A stretch of DNA of 39,780 bases. It comes from Candidatus Cloacimonadota bacterium. Its GTDB lineage: Bacteria; Muiribacteriota; UBA6191. Shown piece by piece: positions 16,141-23,368 of the stretch. The stretch is from NCBI GenBank assembly GCA_002402105.1, contig NVVD01000007.1, positions 27,537 to 67,316 of the forward strand, given 5' to 3'. The first letter of the stretch is position 1; every line of letters begins with the position of its first letter. The position numbers were made by a program, and so were the translations under genes. The notes beneath the pieces are model-generated. The model saw nothing but the letters and a program-made list of their open reading frames with translations. It did not search any database and was not told where the DNA came from.

Positions 16141-18900
16141 TTATAAATGTCCAATTTTAATAGAGTCACCCCAAGCTAAAACTTCAAAACCTCTATTTGT
16201 ACGTTCTAAAATTTTAAATGCTCTTTGATACAAAGACCGATCTAAATTATTTTTTTGCCCAAGTTCTGCAAGCCCTATAGGTATTAAAATATCTGGATCA
16301 ATCCTATCTACTGCATCTAACCAGTTTTGAATAACGGCTTCATCATCAGTTACTGGCAATGGTGCTAATAACACATGCACGTCACCTAATTGATCTTTAG
16401 AATTTAAACCAATAGAATGTAATGGAGTATTAATCTCATGATCTGATAAATGTAAAATATTAAATTTTTCGTGCAAAGACATTTTATAACATCTTAAATC
16501 TATATCTTTTGCAGAGCTCATTCGGTAAAGCCCTGGTAAAGCATCTATATTTAAAGACATATTTTGTGAGCCAAGTGAATATAAATTTCGTGACTCTCCT
16601 GGTTCAAAACCAATCACTCCATTTAAACACAGGTTTTCCATCTCACTTGGTACAACCACTAATTTATCTTGCTCTATCATTTTATTAACAATATCTAAAT
16701 CTAAGTGATCTGGTAAACGATGACTTACAAATGCTATATCTAACAATGATACAAGCTCTGAAAAAATCTCTTGATTTGTATTCCAAAAAACATCCCAAAC
16801 GTGTTTGCCGCTAACTATATCTATACCAATTGTTAAAGTCGGAGTTTGTAAAATATAACCACAATTATATAGTTGATATAAAAATACACCATTTTCTACT
16901 TTTCTTGTTTTTATATGATGAATCACCTTTTTTATACGGTCTTCATAAAACTCTAAAACTAAAGGGCTTCTAGCTATATTTTCATACGAGAAAACTTGGT
17001 CTAACTCACTCAATAGTTTTCGATGTAAAGTAGACTCTTTTTTTATACTTTTAATAGAGTTTAAACTTTTAGCTAAGGATAAAAGCTGATTTTTAGTTTT
17101 TTTGGTTCCGTGCAAATGAACAACAGAGTTAAAACCACCATAGCCATCATAATGTTTTGTAGAGTTTAAAGAGTCATCAACCCAAGTCTCTCCATCAATT
17201 AAAAATTTATACTCCCATGTACCTTGAGTAGGTAAAGCAATATCAATCTCAAAAACATCTTGTTTGTTTTTCTTTAAAAAATACTCTCCACTTTTCCAGT
17301 CATTAAAACTACCTGCAACTTCTACGGTTCTTGCTTCTTTTTTAATGTAAATAAGTTTTACTGTATTTTCTTTAATTTCAGGATATTCAAAACCTACAGA
17401 TACCGATTTTTGAACTGCTAAAGCAACGGCTGCTCTTGCTTGAACAACTCCGCAGCCTTGCTTTTCTACTGCTACATTATCAAGCCTTTGAGCACTTTCC
17501 ATCAATATTTCTTTTACATTTTTTGGAGTCAATTTAGAGTTAGCCTCTAAAATTTGAGCTATAATTGAGCAAACAATTGGTGCTGAAAAAGATGTGCCAT
17601 CAACATGTTGATAATATGGAGATATAAGTTTAAACTCTTTAATTTTATGAGAAATAAAACCCATACAATCTTGAAATGGCATTCTTTTTAAGTCTTCTAA
17701 ATAATCTAAACTACCCTCAAAACTATTTAATATTTCTTTTAAATGATACAAACTCTTTGCCTGTGAAAGTTTCCATACAAATTCAGCCTCTCTATAAAAA
17801 AATGTACCAGGAAGAGTCGGAGCCGCGACCCAAATGCCTGGAGCTATAATTTCTGGCTTCATAACACCATCATAAGTTTTACCAAAACTTGAATGATACA
17901 TACCAAAATCTTTTTGGTCTAAAGAGTTTCTATCATCAAGCCCTCCAACAGTTATTACACTAGGAGAATTTCCTGGAGGAGTTATTTCAGACCAAGATTC
18001 ATTTCCAGCAGCTACTACTACATTGATTCCCGATTGTACAGCTTCTTCTGCTGCATGATTGATTATAGACTCTCTAAACGAACCCGATCCATTTACTCCC
18101 AAAGAAATGTTTAACACTCTAATATTGTATCTTTTTCTTTTTCTGATGCACCACTCTATGCCAGCTACAATAGACTCTGTTGAAAAGCCTTCATCTCCTG
18201 CTACCTTTAATAAAGCTACATCAGACTCATAAGCTATACCCTTATATAAGCCTTTAGATAAATATCCATTACCAACAGCACTAACACAAGTTTGCATACC
18301 ATGCCAGCTTCTATGATCAGGTTTTTCAAAATCAGATTTTGGCCTATGGGGAGCACCTAAATCTTTATAAGCAACGACCCTTCTACTAGGTTTCATTAAA
18401 TCTGGATGGGGATAGAAACCTCCATCTAAAAAGGCTATTGTCACGCCTTTACCCGTATAACTTGGGTCAACATCTAATCTTAAAGGAGTTGGTAAAATTT
18501 CATATTCAGAAGTAGACTTCAAAACTCTTGTATTTTTTAATTCAGTTACAAAATCAAACTCTAAGTTTGAAGCAAGTAATTTTAAAACTTCTTTTGATGT
18601 TTTTGAACGAAATCTTGATGAAAATAAAAAGCTTCCTTCTGAGGCCTTTAAAAATTTAACTAACCTAGCATTTGTTAAATGAGATAGATGAGGTAAATCA
18701 TTAGAAGATTTTTTAGTTAAATAATTTATTGCTTCTTCTCTAGTTATGTTTAAAAGATTATCCCAATTTAAAACCGTTGAATATAATAGTTCTACAAATA
18801 AATTTTCTTCTAAATTTAATTTAGAGTCTTCACTTAAAGTATGTCGAATCTCTTGTCGTAATTTTCTTTCTGTTATTAAGTTTTCAAAAAATCCATTCAT
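16141..18900 (-). CDS. Subtilisin-like (S8) protease fused to CBM48 and a metallo-beta-lactamase-like domain
   Basis: A 919-aa protein with no signal peptide. Residues about 140-490 are a subtilase: Asp159 (AFLDGG), His200 (SWHGM), oxyanion Asn300 (VVVAAGNES) and Ser437 (DGTSFSAP). A 65-residue insert (about 365-430) lies before the Ser block. Residues about 510-598 are a CBM48/AMPK-type glycogen-binding module (VEVAGSFNDW, WEYKFLIDGETWVDD, GYGGFNSVVHL). Residues about 670-919 look like a metallo-beta-lactamase fold of the UlaG kind (TLTIGIDI, SHRLPDHLD at 726-734, LHLSDHE at 816-822, ILIPIG). In that motif the second His of H-x-H-x-D-H is Leu729, so metal binding may be altered. The N-terminal 140 residues are helical and unassigned. 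AAAGGA gives a good Shine-Dalgarno. The gene follows a 59-aa gene by 2 nt and precedes aroB by 3 nt. Its substrate is unknown; a cytoplasmic polyglucan-linked protease is one inference. Confidence 0.88.
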   Translation of the reverse strand: MNGFFENLITERKLRQEIRHTLSEDSKLNLEENLFVELLYSTVLNWDNLLNITREEAINYLTKKSSNDLPHLSHLTNARLVKFLKASEGSFLFSSRFRSKTSKEVLKLLASNLEFDFVTELKNTRVLKSTSEYEILPTPLRLDVDPSYTGKGVTIAFLDGGFYPHPDLMKPSRRVVAYKDLGAPHRPKSDFEKPDHRSWHGMQTCVSAVGNGYLSKGLYKGIAYESDVALLKVAGDEGFSTESIVAGIEWCIRKRKRYNIRVLNISLGVNGSGSFRESIINHAAEEAVQSGINVVVAAGNESWSEITPPGNSPSVITVGGLDDRNSLDQKDFGMYHSSFGKTYDGVMKPEIIAPGIWVAAPTLPGTFFYREAEFVWKLSQAKSLYHLKEILNSFEGSLDYLEDLKRMPFQDCMGFISHKIKEFKLISPYYQHVDGTSFSAPIVCSIIAQILEANSKLTPKNVKEILMESAQRLDNVAVEKQGCGVVQARAAVALAVQKSVSVGFEYPEIKENTVKLIYIKKEARTVEVAGSFNDWKSGEYFLKKNKQDVFEIDIALPTQGTWEYKFLIDGETWVDDSLNSTKHYDGYGGFNSVVHLHGTKKTKNQLLSLAKSLNSIKSIKKESTLHRKLLSELDQVFSYENIARSPLVLEFYEDRIKKVIHHIKTRKVENGVFLYQLYNCGYILQTPTLTIGIDIVSGKHVWDVFWNTNQEIFSELVSLLDIAFVSHRLPDHLDLDIVNKMIEQDKLVVVPSEMENLCLNGVIGFEPGESRNLYSLGSQNMSLNIDALPGLYRMSSAKDIDLRCYKMSLHEKFNILHLSDHEINTPLHSIGLNSKDQLGDVHVLLAPLPVTDDEAVIQNWLDAVDRIDPDILIPIGLAELGQKNNLDRSLYQRAFKILERTNRGFEVLAWGDSIKIGHL

Positions 18901-18902
18901 TT

Positions 18903-19082
18903 TTAGTGATCCTTTAATAAAAAATTTCGATAAAACCAGATTACTTTTTCTTTAGAGTTTACCCAGATAGGATATCGTTCTTGAATTTTATAAAGAATAT
19001 GCTGCTCTGTTGAACGATGATAGTCATACAACTCAACATCAACCAAACATTCACATATATCACATAATTTTTTGTCAGTCAT
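18903..19082 (-). CDS. Small Cys/His-rich protein, putative zinc-binding (59 aa)
   Basis: A short gene that is easily missed. ATG at 19082, TAA at 18903-18905. It begins with a C-x2-C pair (Cys7, Cys10) plus Cys12 and then has His22 and His28 (CDICECLVDV and YHRSTEQH), the spacing of a small C2H2-like or ribbon-type zinc site. Its second half is rich in aromatic residues (KIQERYPIW, VIWFYRNFL). It sits 2 nt after the stop of the upstream 139-aa gene and 2 nt before the protease ATG. It has AAGGA about 11 nt upstream. This tight fit on both sides supports it as real. It may be a zinc-dependent adaptor or regulator of the protease, but that is inference. No family is confidently recognised. Confidence 0.72.
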   Translation of the reverse strand: MTDKKLCDICECLVDVELYDYHRSTEQHILYKIQERYPIWVNSKEKVIWFYRNFLLKDH

Positions 19083-19084
19083 TT

Positions 19085-19504
19085 CTAGTAGATTCCTTTT
19101 TTCCAGAGTAATTTACCTTGTTTAAATTCTCCGTATAAGCTTTTTGATAAATATATTTGCCATTCTATGTCTAATCTTGGGTCAAAAATACTTAATAACT
19201 CTTTTGAGCTATATTTATACACTTCTTTTATTATTTTTGGATACAAATAGTTCATTCTTTTTATTACTTTTTTTCTCCAAGAGCGGTCATAATCATAAAC
19301 ACTCGTTGAAAAAACAAGTTTAACTTTTATCTGCTTTTTTTTTGTCAAAGTAAATTTAACATCCATTTCTCTATCAGACCAAATTAAACTCTTTGACTGT
19401 AAAATGCTCATCATCCACTTATCTTCATGAGGAAAATAGTCCCCATATGAGTTAAAATGAATGATAGAACTAATGAATATGTTGATTAAAATAAATTGCT
19501 TCAT
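19085..19504 (-). CDS. Small exported protein of unknown function (139 aa)
   Basis: The N-terminus FILINIFISSIIHFNSYG is a signal peptide (cleavage likely near residue 21). The mature part is about 118 residues, basic and aromatic (WSDREMDVKFTLTKKKQIKV, RSWRKKVIKRMNYLYP), with one predicted beta region followed by helices. No family was recognised. It lies between the LytM-like gene (46 nt upstream) and the 59-aa gene (2 nt downstream), so it belongs to the protease-aroB-aroDE transcript. The compact size and position suggest a periplasmic partner of the preceding exported protein. Confidence 0.7.
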   Translation of the reverse strand: MKQFILINIFISSIIHFNSYGDYFPHEDKWMMSILQSKSLIWSDREMDVKFTLTKKKQIKVKLVFSTSVYDYDRSWRKKVIKRMNYLYPKIIKEVYKYSSKELLSIFDPRLDIEWQIYLSKSLYGEFKQGKLLWKKGIY

Positions 19505-19550
19505 AATCCCTTACATTTAGCTGTAAAAATTTAAATTTTTAAGTTTATAT

Positions 19551-20828
19551 CTAAAAGTAAGATAAAAAATTACGTACTCTATAATTTATTTTTACCCCTG
19601 GTATTACAGATTCTAAATAAATTTTTAAAACTTTTTCATCCAATACTATAGCTAATGGATACTTTACCTTTACTATATCGCCTTTTTTAATTAGTAAATC
19701 AAACTTACCGATAACTTTAAGGCGATAATGTTTAGACTGTAAAAAAATCTCTTTAGAAGAGGCTTTTAAAACTCTAGCATTTAGGGGACTCAATAATTTG
19801 GAGAACTTATCTGGACGTACTTCAATATAAGGTTTATTTTTTGTAAATTTTGATACGATCGTGCCCTCATCACTTAATGGCCATAATATTTTTTCCGCAT
19901 TCTTTGGTACTTTTCTTTTTTCAAACCATGCTTTAAACCTATCCTCAAAACTAAGTTGGTTTTTTTTATGAGAAGGAAAAATATCAAGACCATCTCTAGC
20001 CAAAAAACTAATTAAAGCTTCTTTTTCACGGTATAGTCTGTCAATTAAAAATAACTTTTTTTCTTTTTTTAACTCCGATGATTTGAGCATCATTTCTGTT
20101 TTTTTTATTCTAGCTAAACTACGTTGTACAGAATAACTCATGATTCCTTCATGTTCTTTGATGACATCATAAATATATTCAACCTCTTCTTCTCTTGGGG
20201 CTTTATATTCTTTTTCTCTAAATTTATAAATTTGATTTCTTTCAAAGTCTAAAGATAAACTCGCTTTTTTAGTTAAATCATTATCAATACCATACATCGA
20301 AGCCATCAATAAGTATGGAGCAAATTTCTTTTTTGCATCAAAAGAAGTGTACGAAGCTTCCCAGTTTCCAATAAATTCTGTTAATTGATCACCTTTTAAT
20401 TTTTTTGAAACCTTTAAAGCCTGGTCTATTGAGTAATCATCTGGAGTTCTAATTGATTTCTCTTGTGGTTTAGAATTTAAATATCCTTTAATAATTCTGT
20501 GAGCAAGTTCACTTTTATATTGAATTAATTCTTTTTGTTTTTTTTGATATTTTTTTGCAATTACCAAAGGTAAGGTAATCGCTTGGTCCATCAACTCTAT
20601 CTTTTGAGAGACTTTTTTTAATCTAATTTCGGCTTGACTCGCCATACTAAAATATAATTGAGATTCAAAAACTCTTTCTTCAACAGGCACATCTGTTATA
20701 GAAGGAGTCCTACTTTCGGCCTGATAAGTTCGACTCTCTTTTAATAAGATATCATGAAAGAGATCATCCAATGAAAAAATCATCTGAATATTTACTAACA
20801 AAAAAGTGATTATTAAACGAACTATCAT
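19551..20828 (-). CDS. Exported coiled-coil protein with degenerate LytM/M23-like C-terminus
   Basis: A 425-aa protein. The ATG at 20828 opens a signal peptide (MIVRLIITFLLVNIQMIFS) and is preceded by GGGA; an in-frame TTG 12 nt upstream is less likely. The centre (about 40-320) is helical and charged, with coiled-coil character. The last 110 residues (GTIVSKF, LSPLNARVLKASSKEIFLQS, GKFDLLIKKGDIVKVKYPLAI) follow the beta-barrel pattern of LytM/M23 endopeptidases. The H-x3-D and H-x-H zinc residues are not seen. This overall plan (coiled coil plus inactive LytM) matches EnvC/NlpD-type activators of amidases, a weak but reasonable analogy. It is the first gene of the operon that continues to aroDE. 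The promoter and an upstream terminator are listed separately. Confidence 0.75.
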   Translation of the reverse strand: MIVRLIITFLLVNIQMIFSLDDLFHDILLKESRTYQAESRTPSITDVPVEERVFESQLYFSMASQAEIRLKKVSQKIELMDQAITLPLVIAKKYQKKQKELIQYKSELAHRIIKGYLNSKPQEKSIRTPDDYSIDQALKVSKKLKGDQLTEFIGNWEASYTSFDAKKKFAPYLLMASMYGIDNDLTKKASLSLDFERNQIYKFREKEYKAPREEEVEYIYDVIKEHEGIMSYSVQRSLARIKKTEMMLKSSELKKEKKLFLIDRLYREKEALISFLARDGLDIFPSHKKNQLSFEDRFKAWFEKRKVPKNAEKILWPLSDEGTIVSKFTKNKPYIEVRPDKFSKLLSPLNARVLKASSKEIFLQSKHYRLKVIGKFDLLIKKGDIVKVKYPLAIVLDEKVLKIYLESVIPGVKINYRVRNFLSYF

Positions 20829-20872
20829 ATAATTTCCCAAGTTTATACATTACTCATGAAGAAAGAGTCCTT

Positions 20873-20901
20873 AGTATAAAGCTCCAATTCTTTAAATACA
20901 A
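20873..20901 (-). promoter_or_regulatory. Sigma70-type promoter of the protease-aroB-aroDE operon
   Basis: On the minus strand, -35 TTGTAT (20896-20901) and -10 TATACT (20873-20878) are exactly 17 bp apart. They lie just downstream of the terminator of the preceding gene and about 45 nt before the ATG at 20828. Confidence 0.65.
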
Positions 20902-20904
20902 AGA

Positions 20905-20933
20905 AAAACCACTATCAATCACATAGTGGTTTT
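20905..20933 (-). terminator. Intrinsic terminator (possibly bidirectional)
   Basis: A perfect 11-bp stem, 20905-20915 with 20923-20933, has a 7-nt loop. Its core is ACCACTAT / ATAGTGGT, flanked by A-runs on one side and T-runs on the other. It lies 22 nt after the stop of the 749-aa secreted protein on the minus strand. Confidence 0.85.
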
Positions 20934-20954
20934 CATCAAAGTATTTTCTTGTAA

Positions 20955-23204
20955 TTATAAGCTGAGCATATCAGGAAGAGTCGAGATAATTTCATCTATT
21001 ACATCATCATCACAATCATCTGAATTTGGGTTATTAGTTGAAGGTACTACTGTTAGAGGGCTTGTATTACAAGTTCTTTCATCAGGCTTATCTACCCCAT
21101 TCCAGTCTTTTGCTATACGTATTTCACCTTCAATGATTAGTTCATTATCAAAAGAAAGTTTGCTACCCATATAGTTAGAAGCCCCACCTTGTGAGTTTGA
21201 ACCACTATTAAAACCCCTTGAATCATAGCTAGAATAACTAGAACTTGAAGAATAAGAGGAATTATCAAAATTAGAGTTTGAAGAAGAAAAGCCACCATCT
21301 ACAAGATTATTAGACTTTGATTTTTCAATAGCTGACTGAGCTCTATAGTCATTTACACTAGTTAATAACTCTTCATGTTTGTTGTTAACTGCTGTGATAT
21401 CCACTCCTTCTGGTGTAAAACTAACATCCGAAATTTTTGGAGTTGATAAAGGAGTATTCATATTTACTGTTCCCGAGTAATTTGCTCCACTTGAAGAGTT
21501 TGAGCCACCTGAAAATGAACCATTAGAAAATAAAGGGTGATCTTCACCACCCATACTAAAAGATCCTATATTTTGGTCACCATCTATATCACTCGGCTTC
21601 ACATCATCTATAAAATCACTTGGATTAGAGTCAACCTTTGAACCTTTCTCTCTAAAGTCTGAACTTCCAAACTTACCTTCTGCAATTTCTAATGAAGCTG
21701 AAATTTTTTCACCTAAAACTATAGGGCCATCTGGACTAGCCAAAGCAGTACTTGCTATTAAATCAGGGTTATTTCTAATTTCAAGTAAAATAACCTCTTG
21801 AAAAGATTCGTGAGTTGCGAAAGCATCCACAATTTCTTTTTCTTTCTCAGACATACTTTCATTTTCTTCATTTCTTTTTTCTGTTAATTTATCTAAAAAA
21901 GTATCAATATCTATTGAGTTTCCATTAAAGTTTTCATCGTATTCTTCTGGATAGCTTTCTTTAAATTGTTCTTCATAAGCTTCTTTACAAGCTTCTGATA
22001 CCTCTCCATCATTTTTTGGAGGTAAAGCACCAAGTTCTGCAGATTCTTGACATAAAGCGATTTCTCTTTCTCCCATCTCTGAGTTTTCTATTTCACCAAT
22101 ACTTGTTTCGCTTAAAAGATCATTCCTTTTTTCTCGAATCCAACGTTTCATGGCATCTGTTATTTTATCACCATTTTCTAAAAGTTTTAATAACTTTTTA
22201 ACATCTTCTGCGCTGCCCATACGTTTAATTGATTGAATATCACTCATCAATTGGTCTGACATAAAATAATTTGACTCTTGGCTCTCTAAAAACTTATTAC
22301 TACATCCATTTTTTATTAAATTGCTGCGATAAACATTTGAATAGTCAACATTACTTTCACCTCCATTACATGAGCTTGGGTTATCAGCACAAGCAAAAAG
22401 AAGGTTTGAACCAACATCAATTGTATTATGAAGACTTGTTCTGTCTGTTTCTATAAAAAAGTTTTCTTTTAAAACTTCTTTCACATCATCTCCATCACTA
22501 CATACCTTAGAAAAGTCTAAAGTACGGCCAACCGTTCCTCTAAAAAAATCTGGTTGTATCGCCGCACTATCTAATTGCCTTTGAAGATTTTTTTGTTCTG
22601 GAGTCTGGCCACCCGTATATAATGCTGCTGCTCCTGCCGGATCACCCTGCATATTTTTAAGTAAATAATGAGAGTGTAGCTCTAAACACCTAGTGATACC
22701 AATACTTGTACAAAACACATCTGCATGGTAGCCCATTTTTTTTATTGGTGTTGTTACATCACTCGTATCAAATATAATATCTGATTTAAATACGCCTCCC
22801 TGTAACACACCAGCTGTAATTTCTTCGTTTAGCTCTAAGCCAAAGCTTCTTGTATCTCGGCATTGCTCATCATTATCAACATTTTTTGGAAGACAATTAT
22901 CATAAAGATCTTTAATCATCTTAAGCTCACTACTAGTTTGTAGACTTTTACAAACACTAGCACCAGGTATTCCTTCGTTAAAATAATTTTCACAATTTTT
23001 TACTGATTCTTCTCTTTCTGCTTCTGCTTGAGCTTTTTTTTCTTCTTCAGAAGAATCATCATCTGATTCAGCATCAGAGTTTTCTTCAGTAGGTGTTCCT
23101 TCATTATTTACCTCTGAAGTCTCTGTATCTTCAGCAAATAAAACATGAATATTTAAACTAGAAGATATAAATAACAGAATAATTAGAAATAATATATTTT
23201 TCAT
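20955..23204 (-). CDS. Acidic, Ser/Asn-rich secreted protein (749 aa)
   Basis: The ATG at 23204 has GGAG at 7-nt spacing and opens a signal peptide (MKNILFLIILLFISSSLNIH, cleavage after LFA). An in-frame TTG 12 nt upstream was rejected. Directly after the signal comes a Glu/Asp-rich linker (about 28-65). A Cys-containing region (about 70-310, roughly ten Cys, possibly disulfides) and a helical Glu-rich centre follow. A Ser/Gly/Asn low-complexity stretch (about 555-700) and a short C-terminal block with Cys and an Asp cluster complete the protein. No family is recognised. It has its own near-consensus promoter and terminator. Its position after a pilin gene set and another acidic secreted protein suggests a surface role. 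Confidence 0.78.
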   Translation of the reverse strand: MKNILFLIILLFISSSLNIHVLFAEDTETSEVNNEGTPTEENSDAESDDDSSEEEKKAQAEAEREESVKNCENYFNEGIPGASVCKSLQTSSELKMIKDLYDNCLPKNVDNDEQCRDTRSFGLELNEEITAGVLQGGVFKSDIIFDTSDVTTPIKKMGYHADVFCTSIGITRCLELHSHYLLKNMQGDPAGAAALYTGGQTPEQKNLQRQLDSAAIQPDFFRGTVGRTLDFSKVCSDGDDVKEVLKENFFIETDRTSLHNTIDVGSNLLFACADNPSSCNGGESNVDYSNVYRSNLIKNGCSNKFLESQESNYFMSDQLMSDIQSIKRMGSAEDVKKLLKLLENGDKITDAMKRWIREKRNDLLSETSIGEIENSEMGEREIALCQESAELGALPPKNDGEVSEACKEAYEEQFKESYPEEYDENFNGNSIDIDTFLDKLTEKRNEENESMSEKEKEIVDAFATHESFQEVILLEIRNNPDLIASTALASPDGPIVLGEKISASLEIAEGKFGSSDFREKGSKVDSNPSDFIDDVKPSDIDGDQNIGSFSMGGEDHPLFSNGSFSGGSNSSSGANYSGTVNMNTPLSTPKISDVSFTPEGVDITAVNNKHEELLTSVNDYRAQSAIEKSKSNNLVDGGFSSSNSNFDNSSYSSSSSYSSYDSRGFNSGSNSQGGASNYMGSKLSFDNELIIEGEIRIAKDWNGVDKPDERTCNTSPLTVVPSTNNPNSDDCDDDVIDEIISTLPDMLSL

Positions 23205-23248
23205 AAGTTTCTCCAAACTTTTGATTTTTTTGTCAAGCCTATATAAAT

Positions 23249-23277
23249 ATTATACAAATAAAAATATACAATGCCAA
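23249..23277 (-). promoter_or_regulatory. Near-consensus sigma70 promoter of the 749-aa secreted protein
   Basis: On the minus strand, -35 TTGGCA (23272-23277) and -10 TATAAT (23249-23254) are separated by exactly 17 bp, about 45 nt before the ATG at 23204. It is the best promoter in the window and makes this gene an independent transcript. Confidence 0.8.
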
Positions 23278-23319
23278 GATTCTACACAATAATTAATTCA
23301 CTTTTGTTAATAAAAACAA

Positions 23320-23347
23320 AATACCCCAAGCATATACTTGAGGTATT
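23320..23347 (-). terminator. Intrinsic terminator of the 625-aa secreted protein
   Basis: The minus-strand RNA folds into an 11-bp stem including one G-U pair (23320-23330 with 23337-23347) around a 6-nt loop. It is followed by UUGUUUUUAUU. It starts about 20 nt after the stop codon at 23369. Confidence 0.8.
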
Positions 23348-23368
23348 GATTCAATTATTTCAAATTAA

